Source of the DNA: Tropicimonas isoalkanivorans
GTDB taxonomy: Bacteria; Pseudomonadota; Alphaproteobacteria; Rhodobacterales; Rhodobacteraceae
DNA: 64,000 bases
Direction: 5' to 3'
Assembly: GCF_900112335.1 (NCBI RefSeq)
Contig: NZ_FOLG01000003.1
Location: forward strand, 310,001-374,000
The notes under the pieces are model-generated. The model was given only the letters and a program-made list of their open reading frames with translations. It was not told where the DNA came from and searched no databases. Position 1 is the first letter of the stretch. Each line of letters opens with the position of its first letter. The translations under genes and the position numbers were made by a program. Positions 17,406 through 26,823 of the stretch are shown here, in pieces.

Positions 17406-18274
17406 TGAGCCAGCCTGCGTCCCTTCCCGACGCGGCGCAGGCTCTTGCCTCCTCTGCGCGTGTCCTGCGCACCGGCTTTGACGGGGGCGAGATGGTATGG
17501 CGTTCGTGGGGCGCGGGCCCGGCGCTCGTGCTGCTGCACGGCGGGCACGGGTCATGGATGCACTGGCTGCGCAACATCGCGCCGCTGGCACGCGATTTCC
17601 GTATAATCGCGCCCGACCTGCCGGGCTTCGGCCAGTCGGACGCTCTTCCGCAGCCCAGCATGTCGGCGCTCTGCGAGGCGATCCTGGCGGGCCTCGACGT
17701 TTTGGACCTGCCCGTCAAGTTCCACATCGCCGGCTTTTCATTTGGTAGCTTTCCGGTTGGCTGCATGGCGCGCCGGCTGGCGCCGCGCCTTCATCGGCAG
17801 ATGCTGGTGGGATCCGGCGGGTTGGGTCCGTTCAACCAACAGATCATCGGACGGATGCGGCGCTGGCAGGAAACGCCCGCCGGACCCGCCCGTGACGCAA
17901 TCAACCGGCACAACCTTTCGGTGCTGATGTTGACCGAGCAGGCCATAGATGACACTGCCGTCGCGATCCAGACCTGGAACGCGGCGGCCACCCGCAACAC
18001 CATGCGTGCCGCCGTCATGGCGGCAGACCTGCGCACCGCGCTTCTGGAGCATCCGGTGCACACGGATATCCTCTACGGAAGCGAGGACGCACTTGCCAGC
18101 GGTCACTTCGGGACACGGCGGTCGCTGGCGGAGGCACTGACGACGAAGTCGCGATTTCACTTGTTCGACGGTGCCGGGCATTGGGTTCAGTACGAGGCTG
18201 CCGATGCGGTCAACGCATGGTTCCGCGACACGATCGCATCCGATCTTGCGCGTCATCGAGAGGAAACACACTGA
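17405..18274 (+). CDS. Alpha/beta-hydrolase, probable esterase or C-C/thioester hydrolase
   Basis: 289 residues, cytoplasmic (no signal peptide). Oxyanion motif LLHGGHGSWMHW, nucleophile elbow GFSFGS with Ser at about 112, and His at about 259 in GAGHWVQYE; an Asp in YGSEDALAS near 228 could be the acid. The order fits the large alpha/beta-hydrolase superfamily that includes lactonases and meta-cleavage hydrolases, so the reaction is not assignable. It is translationally coupled to etfA and followed directly by a crotonase, which suggests hydrolysis of an ester, lactone or CoA thioester in this pathway. Confidence 0.8.
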   Translation: MSQPASLPDAAQALASSARVLRTGFDGGEMVWRSWGAGPALVLLHGGHGSWMHWLRNIAPLARDFRIIAPDLPGFGQSDALPQPSMSALCEAILAGLDVLDLPVKFHIAGFSFGSFPVGCMARRLAPRLHRQMLVGSGGLGPFNQQIIGRMRRWQETPAGPARDAINRHNLSVLMLTEQAIDDTAVAIQTWNAAATRNTMRAAVMAADLRTALLEHPVHTDILYGSEDALASGHFGTRRSLAEALTTKSRFHLFDGAGHWVQYEAADAVNAWFRDTIASDLARHREETH

Positions 18275-19102
18275 ATGTCCGAACTCCACGACACCGGAAC
18301 GCCAGATCCCGAGCGAGCCCAAGTCCGCTTGACCCGGAAGGGCAAGGTGGCGATCCTCAGTTTCGACCGACCCGAGCGCATGAACGTGTTCTCGCTGGCC
18401 ATGCGGGACGCGCTGATCGACCACATCGAGACGCTGCAGTCCGACGAGGACACACGCGCCATCGTTTTGACCGGCGAAGGACCCCATTTTACCTGCGGCG
18501 GGGACCTTGACGGGTTCCACGAAACCACCGCGCTCGCAGTGCGGCAGCGGCTGCTGCACGGCTCGACCAAGTTGATGCGGTTGATGGTTGCAGGGATCAA
18601 GCCGGTGATCGGCGCGGCCGAGGGCAATTGCTATGGCGCGGGTGTTTCGATTTTGGCGGCCTGTGATCATGCGGTCGTGGCGGAGGACAGCCGACTTTGC
18701 GCGGCCTTCATCAAGGTAGGCTTTCTCCCCGATCTGGCGCTTCTGTGGTCGCTGCCGCGGCGCGTCGGACTGGGAAAGGCGAAGGAACTGGCCGGGCTGG
18801 CGCCGGTGGTCGACGGCGCCGAGGCCGTCAGGATCGGCCTTGCCGATCGTCTGGCACCGTCCGGGGGCACCCTAGCCGCCGCGCTGGAGGTCGCGCAGGC
18901 CTATGCCGAGCAACCGCCGCTCGCGACCGCGATGCTGAAGGCCGCCTTTGCGCGCGACCTCGACGCCGTTCTCGCCTACGAACAGGACATCCAGCCTGCC
19001 CTGATCGGCTCGCCCGAGCACCTGGAGGCGAAACGTGCCTTTCTCGAAAAGCGCAAGCCGGACTTCGATGCCGCGGCGCGACGGCCCGCCTTCGAGACCT
19101 GA
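18275..19102 (+). CDS. Enoyl-CoA hydratase/isomerase (crotonase family)
   Basis: 275 residues. Oxyanion-hole segments GPHFTCGGDLDGF and AAEGNCYGAGVSILAACD. Around the active site it reads AFIKVGFLPDLALLWSLPRRVG, like PaaG-type isomerases, where the first catalytic glutamate is missing; the second may be kept in KAKELAG. A delta3-delta2 isomerase or a specialised hydratase is more likely than plain hydratase. GAGAGGAAAC precedes the ATG, which follows the hydrolase stop directly. Last gene of the operon that starts at 12466. Confidence 0.85.
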   Translation: MSELHDTGTPDPERAQVRLTRKGKVAILSFDRPERMNVFSLAMRDALIDHIETLQSDEDTRAIVLTGEGPHFTCGGDLDGFHETTALAVRQRLLHGSTKLMRLMVAGIKPVIGAAEGNCYGAGVSILAACDHAVVAEDSRLCAAFIKVGFLPDLALLWSLPRRVGLGKAKELAGLAPVVDGAEAVRIGLADRLAPSGGTLAAALEVAQAYAEQPPLATAMLKAAFARDLDAVLAYEQDIQPALIGSPEHLEAKRAFLEKRKPDFDAAARRPAFET

Positions 19103-19110
19103 AAATCAGA

Positions 19111-19118
19111 TACATGTG
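19111..19118. promoter_or_regulatory. Degenerate palindrome TACATGTG in promoter gap
   Basis: Lies in the 110-base gap before the SDR-ligase-MFS operon. It is one base from the 8-bp CACATGTG form at 356 and could be a weak operator, but the evidence is thin. Confidence 0.25.
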
Positions 19119-19212
19119 GATATGGTTCAGACCGTTCCGACCACGCCCTAAACAGCGCAGTCTGTGATCAAACGTGGCAGAGGCAGCCGTGCCACGCGAC
19201 AGGGAGGACAAA

Positions 19213-19953
19213 ATGTCAGACAGCTTGAAGGGGCGGCGCATCCTTGTGACCGGCGCCGCATCGGGGATCGGGCGCGCCGCCGCAACCCTGTTCGAAAGCG
19301 AAGGTGCGCAGGTCGCCTGGCTCGACGTGGCCGAGGAGCGACTGGCGGCCTGCAATGTCGCCGAGGGCAGCACGCGCATTCCTTGCGACCTTGCGGACCC
19401 CGAGGCCATTGCCCGCGCCGTTCCGAAGGCTGCCGAAATGCTTGGCGGACTGGACGGCATCCTGAACTCGGCAGGCATCGCGGACACCGCAACGCTGGAT
19501 GCGACCGAACTTGACGCATGGAACCGCGTGATCGCCATCAACCTGACTGCTCCCATGCTCGTCTGCCGGACGGCCCGGGCAGCACTCGACGCGGCGGGCG
19601 GCGGCAGCATTGTCAACATCGCGTCGGCCTCGGGGCTGCGTCCCGCCAACTCAGGCGCGGCGTACTCCGCCTCCAAGGCGGGTGTGATCATGCTGACGCG
19701 TTCCCTGGCGACGGAATGGGCGCCGAAGATCCGCGCCAACGCGGTCTGCCCGGGCACAGTCGACACACCGATGCTGGAAGGCCTTTTCGAACGCGATGCC
19801 GAATTCGAGGAGCGCATCCGCGCCAGCTATCCGCTCCAGCGCCTGGCATCCGCCGAAGAAATCGCCGAGGCGGCACTCTACCTGATCTCGGATCGGTCGT
19901 CCTTTGTCACCGGCATTGCGCTGGCGGTGGATGGCGGAAGGACCTTGCACTGA
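19213..19953 (+). CDS. SDR-family oxidoreductase
   Basis: 246 residues, classical SDR: TGAASGIG near the N terminus, NSAG, then NIASASGL and the catalytic YSASK. The ATG at 19213 follows AGGGAGG (19201-19207). The aspartate in WLDVAEE after the second strand suggests NAD preference. It is coupled to the ligase gene by a TGATG overlap. The C-terminal half closely resembles the SDR remnant at 30412-30840 (both have NAVCPGPV/T and end in DGGR-x-xH), so the two are probably paralogues. Confidence 0.88.
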   Translation: MSDSLKGRRILVTGAASGIGRAAATLFESEGAQVAWLDVAEERLAACNVAEGSTRIPCDLADPEAIARAVPKAAEMLGGLDGILNSAGIADTATLDATELDAWNRVIAINLTAPMLVCRTARAALDAAGGGSIVNIASASGLRPANSGAAYSASKAGVIMLTRSLATEWAPKIRANAVCPGTVDTPMLEGLFERDAEFEERIRASYPLQRLASAEEIAEAALYLISDRSSFVTGIALAVDGGRTLH

Positions 19954-21809
19954 TGGATCTCGACAAGATCAGGGCCACACCCCTGCGACCGGTGCGCATC
20001 GGCACCACCGAGGCGGAAGCCGCACGCCAGGCAGACGGTAGTGTCGTGTTGCGGCTGAAAGAGGCGCTGGGGCCCTACCCCGAGCGCCTGACAGACTGTC
20101 TGGTGCACTGGGCCCGCGAAAAGCCCAATGCCGTTTTCGTTTCGCAGCGACGCGCGGACGGCTCAGTCGAAGAAGTCACCTTTGCCGAAATGCTTGATTC
20201 GGCGGTGCGCATCGGCACCGCCCTGCTGGATCGCGGACTGACGCCCGAGCGGCCCTTGATGATCCTTTCCGAGAACGAGATCGACCAGGCACGGCTGTAC
20301 CTGGGCGCGTTACATGTGGGCGTGCCTTACGCCTCGGTTTCGCCCAATTACTCTTTGCTTGCGCAGGAATTTTCCAAGCTGCGGGGGCTCATCGACCTGA
20401 TGAATCCCGGGTTGATCTACGTCTCGGATGCCGATCGATACGGCCGGGCCCTGGCCGCGGTCGCGGGCGCAATCGAGGTGGTCAGTCTGACCGGTACTGT
20501 CCAGGGTCGCGAGGTCACCCCCTTCGACACCCTGCTCGACCACCGGGACGACGCCCGGGTGGAGACCGCTCACCGTGGCATCACACCCGATACAATCGGC
20601 AAGTTCCTTTTCACCTCGGGCACGACGGGCAACCCCAAGGGCGTGATCTTTCCGCAGCGGATGCTGACGAGCCAGCGGCAGCAGGTCGCCCAGACCTTTG
20701 CCTTCCTGATGGATGAACCGGCCCGCATCGTGGATTGGCTGCCCTGGCACCACACCTTCGGAGGCACCAACAATTTCGGTCTGGCGCTCTATTCCGGTGG
20801 AACCTACCGGATCGATACCGGGCGTCCGATGGCGGGCCAGTTCGAGCCGTCCATCGCCAACATCCGGGATGTCTGGCCGAATATTTATCTGAACACGCCG
20901 GCCGCTCTGGAACTGCTGTTGGCCGAGATGCGCGAGGACAGCACGTTCCGCGACCTGTTCTTCGAGAACTGCCGCTTCATCTACTACGGTGGCGCCACCC
21001 TGCCGTTGCACATCTGGTACGGGCTGGACGAGGCCTCCATCGCCGCCACCGGTATGCGGACGCTCATCACCTCCGGCGTGGGCTGCACCGAGGCCGGGCC
21101 GACCCCGACCAGCACCAACTGGGATCCCGAGTGGCAGGCCACGGTCGGCGTGCCGGTGCCGGGGATGGAGCTGAAGATCGCGCCAGTCAACGACAAGCTC
21201 GAGCTGCGGTTCAAGGGGCCCTGCGTGACCCCGGGCTACTGGAAACAGCCCGAACTGACCGCGAAAGCCTTTGACCAGGATGGGTACTATCGGTCCGGCG
21301 ATGCAGTGCGCTGGATCGACCCGGAAAAGCCCGAAGCCGGACTGCGCTTCGACGGGCGCATCGCTGAGAACTACAAGCTGTCATCGGGAACCTGGGTGCA
21401 TGTCGCCGATGTGCGCGCGGCGCTGATGACCGCCCTGGGGCCGCTTGCCTCCGACATTGTGATCGCAGGACCGGACCGCGCCTATCTGACCGCCATTGTA
21501 TTTCCTGAAATCGGCGCTTGCGCCCGCCTTGCGGGCCTTCCCGGTGCCAGCGACAGGGCAACGGTGCTGGCGCACCCGAATGTGCACGCGGCCATTGACA
21601 AGGCACTGGCCGAAGCCGCGGCAGCCGAGCGCGGCGCGTCGCGCAAGGTGGTGCGTTGGGTTGTGACGCCGGAACCGGCGCTGCTGGACACCGGAGAACT
21701 GACAGACAAGCGGGCGATCAGCCAGAAGACCGTGCTTGCCCGCCGTGCAGCCACGGTGGAGCGCATGTACGCGGAACCGCGGCCCGAGGAAGTGCATGGC
21801 ATCGACTGA
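19953..21809 (+). CDS. Acyl-CoA ligase, feruloyl-CoA-synthase-like (AMP-binding)
   Basis: 618 residues, the length of feruloyl-CoA synthases rather than the 500-550 of fatty-acid ligases. The phosphate-binding loop TSGTTGNPKG is at about 221-230, then WLPWHHTFGGTNNFG, YYGGATLP and the adenylate motif YYRSGDAVRW. The C-terminal domain has NYKLSSGTWVHV in place of the common GGENIYP, as in feruloyl-CoA synthases. Reaction: acid + ATP + CoA to acyl-CoA + AMP + PPi. Neighbours (SDR upstream, MFS transporter downstream) suggest uptake and activation of an aromatic or alicyclic acid, but the substrate is unproven. ATG overlaps the previous stop. Confidence 0.87.
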   Translation: MDLDKIRATPLRPVRIGTTEAEAARQADGSVVLRLKEALGPYPERLTDCLVHWAREKPNAVFVSQRRADGSVEEVTFAEMLDSAVRIGTALLDRGLTPERPLMILSENEIDQARLYLGALHVGVPYASVSPNYSLLAQEFSKLRGLIDLMNPGLIYVSDADRYGRALAAVAGAIEVVSLTGTVQGREVTPFDTLLDHRDDARVETAHRGITPDTIGKFLFTSGTTGNPKGVIFPQRMLTSQRQQVAQTFAFLMDEPARIVDWLPWHHTFGGTNNFGLALYSGGTYRIDTGRPMAGQFEPSIANIRDVWPNIYLNTPAALELLLAEMREDSTFRDLFFENCRFIYYGGATLPLHIWYGLDEASIAATGMRTLITSGVGCTEAGPTPTSTNWDPEWQATVGVPVPGMELKIAPVNDKLELRFKGPCVTPGYWKQPELTAKAFDQDGYYRSGDAVRWIDPEKPEAGLRFDGRIAENYKLSSGTWVHVADVRAALMTALGPLASDIVIAGPDRAYLTAIVFPEIGACARLAGLPGASDRATVLAHPNVHAAIDKALAEAAAAERGASRKVVRWVVTPEPALLDTGELTDKRAISQKTVLARRAATVERMYAEPRPEEVHGID

Positions 21810-22989
21810 TGCCGGGACAGCGGAGGCCGCGGCGCCGCGTATTCTGCTGCCAGTCCTCGCCTGCGGCAACTTCGTGGCCGTGGCGTCCGCCTGGCTGATC
21901 GTCGGATTGCTGCCTCTGGTCCGGACCGACCTGGGGCTCGACGACGTCGGCGCCGCGTCGCTGGTGTCGGTCTTCACCCTGACCTACGCGCTGACCTCGC
22001 CATTCCTGGGCCTGCTGGCGGTACGCCTGGGCTATCGCCTGACGCTGGCGCTGGCGATGAGCCTGGTGACACTTACCGCCATCGCAACTGCGCTTGCACC
22101 GGGATATGGCACCCTGATCGGGGCACGCATCTTCGCTGCGCTCGGAAGCGCCGCCTTCACGCCAGTCGCCGCGGCTTTGGCGGTGGCGCGCAGCGCGCCT
22201 GGTCGGCAGGGCGTGGCGCTGGCGGTGATCTATATCGGAATCCCGATGTCGCAGATCCTCGGCATTCCTCTGGGCACCACACTTGGGTTCGCGTTTGGCT
22301 GGCATGGCGCATTCTATGCCGTTGCAGCACTATCCCTGACACAACTGGCGCTGATCTTTGTGACCGTCCCCGGTACGGGGCGGCCGCCCCGACCCGCGCC
22401 GGGCGCGATGGCCGAGGGCCTTTCCCGGCCGGGGATGCTGCCGACGCTGGCGGTCGCGGTGCTCTGCTCCTGCACGGCCAACATTTTCTACACCTTCGTG
22501 GCAGACATACTCGTCGACCGCGCCGCTCTATCCGGGGCCGGTATCAGCATGGGGCTCACCTGTCTGGGCCTGGGGACGCTATTCGGCACGTTTCTGGTCG
22601 GACGGTTGCTGGATATCGTCGGTCCACGGCGCATTCTGCTGGCCAGTTTCGCGATCGGGGCGCTGGCTCTGCCCTTCACCACGCTTACCCGCTATGGAAT
22701 GCCACTAGCTTACCTCTGGATGATCCTTCTGGGAGCGACGCTCTTCACCCATATACCCGCCTTGCAGTCGCGGATCACCACGCTGGCACCGGGGCTCGCC
22801 GGGTTGCTCTTCGGACTGATCTCCTCAATGGTCTACGTTGGCGCCTCTCTGGGATCTTTCACCGGCGGGCTGGTGGCCAAGCATCTCGGGCTGATCTGGC
22901 TGGGACCGGCTTCCACCACCGTTGCTGTGGTGCTGCTGGCGGTGATCCTGGGCGACCGGCGTTGGTCACCCGCCAACCGGGCATCCTAG
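21796..22989 (+). CDS. MFS transporter, DHA1-like
   Basis: 397 residues with about 12 hydrophobic segments in two halves. The first helix is near residue 20; the loop between helices 2 and 3 has GLLAVRLGYRLT, a variant of the MFS G-x-x-x-D-R-x-G-R motif. The second half contains GTFLVGRLLDIVGPRR. It starts 14 bases inside the ligase gene, so it is co-expressed. It may import the acid activated by the ligase or export a by-product; DHA1-type proteins are often exporters. Confidence 0.85.
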   Translation: MASTDAGTAEAAAPRILLPVLACGNFVAVASAWLIVGLLPLVRTDLGLDDVGAASLVSVFTLTYALTSPFLGLLAVRLGYRLTLALAMSLVTLTAIATALAPGYGTLIGARIFAALGSAAFTPVAAALAVARSAPGRQGVALAVIYIGIPMSQILGIPLGTTLGFAFGWHGAFYAVAALSLTQLALIFVTVPGTGRPPRPAPGAMAEGLSRPGMLPTLAVAVLCSCTANIFYTFVADILVDRAALSGAGISMGLTCLGLGTLFGTFLVGRLLDIVGPRRILLASFAIGALALPFTTLTRYGMPLAYLWMILLGATLFTHIPALQSRITTLAPGLAGLLFGLISSMVYVGASLGSFTGGLVAKHLGLIWLGPASTTVAVVLLAVILGDRRWSPANRAS

Positions 22990-22993
22990 CGGC

Positions 22994-24170
22994 TCAAGGC
23001 AGCTTCGACGACGGGTGCATCGGATCCGCGCCTTCCTCGGCCAAACTGGTAAGCGTACGGGCGCGGACGTCCAGCCACCAACCCGCTTCCTTCGGCCACA
23101 GGCCATGACCGTCGATCCCGAGATCCGCCGCCGCGTGACGTGCCCAGTTCGGATCGTCGAGAAACGCGCGTCCCACAGCCACGATGTCCGCCTCGCCCGC
23201 GGCGAGGTTTGCCTCGGCCCGGCGCCCCCGCAGGATCAGCCCAAGTCGCCTCGGGCATCCCGGTTTCCCTCCTCAGGAAGTCCGAGTAGGGCCGGTGAAA
23301 GCCAAAGCCGCGACGAATGCGCGTATCCGAGGTGCGATCCGCCACCGCACCGCCGGATGAGACGTCAAGCACGTCAACCCCCGCTGTCCGCAACGCGCGG
23401 TAGAACGCCACGTTGTCCTCAAGAGTCCAGCCGCCGTCGAGTCCGTCCAGCGCCGAAAGCCGGTAAAACAGCACGGCCGCCTCTCCGACTGATGCTCGAA
23501 CCCGGCGCACCATCTCGAGGCCAAAGCGCATCCGGTTGTCACGGCATCCGCCCCAGCGGTCTGTCCGGGTGTTGGAGAGCGGCGACAGGAACGCAAGCGG
23601 CAGGTAGCCGTGCGCGCCGTGGAAGTCGATTACCCGGAAACCCGCCCGGACTGCCCGGTCGGCCGCTGCGGCGAAGGCGGAAGAACTTTCTTCGATTGCG
23701 GCCTCGTCCATCTCGGCGGGCAAGGGCCAGCCTCGTCCCGCGGCGATCGCACTTGGCGCGCGGCTCCGCCAGGGCGCATGGCCGCGTGCAGCATCCGCCG
23801 GGCCAAGAGGAGCCAGCCCGTCCCACGGCGTTTGCATCGACCCCTTGCGCCCCGCATCGACAAGCTAGATACCTGCGCCCGCGCCCTCAGCTTCAATGGC
23901 TGCGGCGATGCGCGCCAGTCCGGGAACATGTGAATCGTCCCAGAGGCCAAGATCCTGATCGGTGATCCGGGCCTCTTAAAGGATGGCGGTCGCCTCCAGG
24001 ACCACGAGTCCCGCTCCGCCCATGGCGAAGCGCGCCGCCTGGACCAGACGCCGGTCCGTTGCCATTCCGACGCGGCCCGCCATGTACTGCTACATCGGCG
24101 AGACCATGATGCGGTTGCGCAGCGTGACGCCGCGCAGCGTGAAGGGGCGAAAAAGGCGCGGCTCAACCAA
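22994..24170 (-). pseudogene. Dead NADH:flavin oxidoreductase / old-yellow-enzyme (YqjM-type)
   Basis: Reading leftwards from about 24170 the protein begins VEPRLFRPFTLRGVTLRNRI, the OYE N terminus, then SPM, stop, QYMAG. Three in-frame stops are seen: TAG at 24092-24090, TAA at 23978-23976 and TAG at 23867-23865. Between them recognisable OYE sequence continues (GGAGLVVLEATA, DLGLWDDSHVPGLARIA, DAGRKGSMQTPWDG). The catalytic region DFHGAHGYLPLAFLSPLSN follows intact. A one-base frameshift near 23240 separates FLRRETGMPEAT from GLILRGRRAEANLAAGEAD, and the real end reads VGRAFLDDPNWARHAA. Four independent lesions make a sequencing error unlikely. The family reduces enones, or enoate/dienoyl-CoA C=C bonds, with FMN. 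It overlaps the SDR at 24163 by 8 bases, so the two once formed an operon. Confidence 0.88.
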
Positions 24171-24903
24171 AGACCCAGCCGCCATTGACCGGGATGATTG
24201 CCCCGGTGACGTAGCCTCCGTCGCCCGCCAGCCAGGACACCGCGGCGGCGATGTCCTGCGGCAGGCCCGGCTTGCCCAGAGGCACCACCGCGCGGATCTT
24301 CGCCTTGCGTTCCTCGTCGAAGGCACCTGTCATCCCGGTGTCTTCGATCATGCCCGGAGCGACGCCGTTCACGGTGATCCCGCGCGGCGCCAGTTCGCGC
24401 GCCAAGGCCAGCGTCAGACCGGTCGCGCCCGCCTTGGAGGCGGAATAGGCCAGCATCCCCGGCACGCTGCCGCCGGTCCGTGCCACGACCGACGACAGGA
24501 CGATCACCCGCCCGCCGGGAGCGGTGATGTGCGGCGCAAGGGCGTGGGTAACAAGCAGTGGGCCCTTGACGTTCACCGCGAAGTGCTCGTCCCAGATCGG
24601 TTCGATTTCGCTCAGCGGCTGGTCGAGCCGCGTCGTGCCCATCACGCCCGCGTTGTTGACCAGCACGTCGATCTGACCCAACCGGTCCACTGCCTCGCCC
24701 GCCATCCTCGCGACGCTGTCCTTCGAGGACACGTCACAAGCGATCCATGTGGCCCCCTCGCCGATATCGGTCACGGCCCGGGTCAGCGCGTCCTCGCGGC
24801 GGCCGGTGACCACGACCTTCAGCCCGTCCGCGGCCAGCCTGCGGGCGATGCCAAGGCCGATGCCCGAGTTGCCGCCGGTGACCAGCGCCGTGCTGCGTGC
24901 CAT
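24163..24903 (-). CDS. SDR-family oxidoreductase
   Basis: 246 residues. TGGNSGIG, NNAGVMG, SSVVARTGG and the catalytic YSASK, ending VNGGWVFG: a complete classical SDR. VVVTGRRED after strand 2 suggests NADP(H). It lies 1 base after the stop of the SDR at 24905-25807 and runs into the dead OYE gene downstream, so it is the middle gene of a former three-gene minus-strand operon. Confidence 0.87.
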   Translation of the reverse strand: MARSTALVTGGNSGIGLGIARRLAADGLKVVVTGRREDALTRAVTDIGEGATWIACDVSSKDSVARMAGEAVDRLGQIDVLVNNAGVMGTTRLDQPLSEIEPIWDEHFAVNVKGPLLVTHALAPHITAPGGRVIVLSSVVARTGGSVPGMLAYSASKAGATGLTLALARELAPRGITVNGVAPGMIEDTGMTGAFDEERKAKIRAVVPLGKPGLPQDIAAAVSWLAGDGGYVTGAIIPVNGGWVFG

Positions 24904-24904
24904 C

Positions 24905-25807
24905 TCAGGAAAGACCCAGTTTGGCGCGTGTCTCGGCGTCGAGCGTGGTGGTGTAGGCCGTCGCGCCCTCGAGATCCATGATGTCGTCCTTGCGCGCGAC
25001 CAGATCCTCGATTGTGGGCATCGTGTCCGGATCGCAGGTCAGACCGCGCGATTTCATCAGCCGGATGCGGGCAAAGTACCCGGCGCCGGCGGCAATGGTC
25101 TCTCCCGAGAAATCGCATTCCTTCGAGGCAAGCCACGCAACAGCGGGCGCAACCCGTTCGGGGGTCGACAATGCGAACTGCTTCTCGTCGATGATGCCCT
25201 GCGTCATCCGCGTGCCCGCCACGGGCGAGACCATGTTGATCTGAATGTCGGCTTTCTTTTTCTCGTTCTTCAGATTGTTCATCAGCCCCAGCATAGCCGT
25301 CTTGGCGGCGCCGTAATTTGACTGTCCGTAGCTGCCGACGAGACCCGAGCCCGAGGTGGTGAACACGACGCGGCCGTAACCCTGTTCGATCAGATGCGGC
25401 CAAGCGGCCTTTGTGACGTAGACCGTGCCGTTGAAATGCACCTGCATTACCGTCTCGAAATCGTCCAGCTCCATCTTGATGAAGGTCTTGTCCCGCAGGA
25501 TGCCCGCGTTGTTGACGACGATGTGGATGCCGCCGAACGCCTCGATGGCAGTCGTCACGATGGAGGTGGCGCCTTCGCGGTCGGCGACAGAGGCGTAGTT
25601 CGCAACCGCTTCGCCCCCGGCGGCCCGGATCTCTTCGACCACCTTGTCAGCGGCGGCGGCGTCTCCGGCGCGGCCGTCGATCGTGCCGCCCGGATCGTTC
25701 ACGACGACTTTCGCGCCGCGTTCTGCCAAAAGCATGGCGTGCGCCCGCCCCAGCCCCGCACCGGCACCCGTCACAAGCGCCACCTGTCCGTCGAACCTTA
25801 CCGTCAT
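24905..25807 (-). CDS. SDR-family 3-hydroxyacyl-CoA dehydrogenase (MFE-2 type)
   Basis: 300 residues with the long C-terminal extension of MFE-2-like SDRs. Features: TGAGAGLGRAHA, VVVNDPGG, NNAGILRDKTF (shared with the SDR at 1234) and the catalytic YGAAK. I start at the ATG at 25807 (MTVRFDGQVAL) because ACAGAGG stands just upstream; an in-frame start at 25858 would add an unlikely Arg-rich leader. Divergent from the crotonase-TRAP operon at 26014. Probably oxidises a (3R)-hydroxyacyl-CoA or branched equivalent. Confidence 0.87.
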   Translation of the reverse strand: MTVRFDGQVALVTGAGAGLGRAHAMLLAERGAKVVVNDPGGTIDGRAGDAAAADKVVEEIRAAGGEAVANYASVADREGATSIVTTAIEAFGGIHIVVNNAGILRDKTFIKMELDDFETVMQVHFNGTVYVTKAAWPHLIEQGYGRVVFTTSGSGLVGSYGQSNYGAAKTAMLGLMNNLKNEKKKADIQINMVSPVAGTRMTQGIIDEKQFALSTPERVAPAVAWLASKECDFSGETIAAGAGYFARIRLMKSRGLTCDPDTMPTIEDLVARKDDIMDLEGATAYTTTLDAETRAKLGLS

Positions 25808-26013
25808 CCTCTGTCTCCATGTCCTTCCGGCCCGGGCTGCGCGCACGCGGGTCACCATCGCCTGCCGGAATGCGCGATCATCGGTACGGTTTCCAGCCCG
25901 CGCTTCGCGACCTTTCGCGATAACACATTCATGATGAAGGCTTGGTTGGCGTTTGACGGCCAGCCCGCGTCATCGCTACCGCTTTGGGACCAAAGGTGAC
26001 TTGGGGAGGAGTC

Positions 26014-26799
26014 ATGGCAGACTTGGAAATCGGGATCACGAAGGATGGTATCTGCCGGATCACCCTGAACCGGCCCGATGCGCTCAATGCCGTGACCGAC
26101 GAAATGTTCGATACCCTTGCAGTCGAGTTGCCGAAGATCGGACGCGATGCAGCGGTGCGCGTCGTTCTGCTGGGGTCCGTCGGGCGCGGCTTCTGTGCCG
26201 GTGCCGACGTCAAGGGTATGAAGGGTAACGCAAGTTCGATGCCATTCGAAACCCGTGTCGAGACCTTGCGCCGCCGCCAGGAGGCGGTTGTGGCGCTGCA
26301 CGAGATGCCCAAGGTCACCATCGCCCGCATTCAGGGAGTTGCCGCCGGAGCAGGCATGGCGCTTGCAATCGCCTGCGACCTGCGCGTCGCCGCGCCCCAG
26401 GCCAGTTTCACCACGGCTTTTGCCAAAGTCGGCTTTGCCGGCGATTTCGGCATCACGTATCTGCTTGCCCGCATCATCGGACCGGACAGGGCGCAGCGTC
26501 TGCTGCTGACCTCGGAAAAGCTCGGCGCGCGGGACGCACTTGCCATTGGGCTGGTCACGCATCTGGTCGAGGGCGACCTGACCGCCGAGGCGGACGCCAT
26601 ATCGGCCGGGTTGGCGTCCGGGCCGGTCCTGGCGCACGGTTACATCAAGGCAAACATTCGCGAGGTCGAGTCCGGAAATTTCCGCGCATCTCTCGATGCA
26701 GAGGCCTTCCGCCAGATTCGCCTCGCCACCAGTGAAGATCATACCGAGGCAATCCGCGCGTTCGCAGAAAAGCGCCCGCCCGTGTTCCGGGGCCGCTGA
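26014..26799 (+). CDS. Enoyl-CoA hydratase/isomerase (crotonase family)
   Basis: 261 residues. Oxyanion-hole segments GRGFCAGADVKGM and IQGVAAGAGMALAIACD. The stretch ASFTTAFAKVGFAGDFG lacks the first hydratase glutamate, as in PaaG-type isomerases; the second position is Arg (RAQRLLLT). GGGAGGA precedes the ATG at 26014. It sits 24 bases before the TRAP small permease, so uptake and processing are co-expressed. Confidence 0.87.
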   Translation: MADLEIGITKDGICRITLNRPDALNAVTDEMFDTLAVELPKIGRDAAVRVVLLGSVGRGFCAGADVKGMKGNASSMPFETRVETLRRRQEAVVALHEMPKVTIARIQGVAAGAGMALAIACDLRVAAPQASFTTAFAKVGFAGDFGITYLLARIIGPDRAQRLLLTSEKLGARDALAIGLVTHLVEGDLTAEADAISAGLASGPVLAHGYIKANIREVESGNFRASLDAEAFRQIRLATSEDHTEAIRAFAEKRPPVFRGR

Positions 26800-26823
26800 G
26801 GCCCGTAGCGAAAGGAGGCCCGA

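Noticed and set aside
25921-25935. CACATTCATG before the crotonase-TRAP operon as an operator
   Set aside because: Three mismatches and no symmetry.
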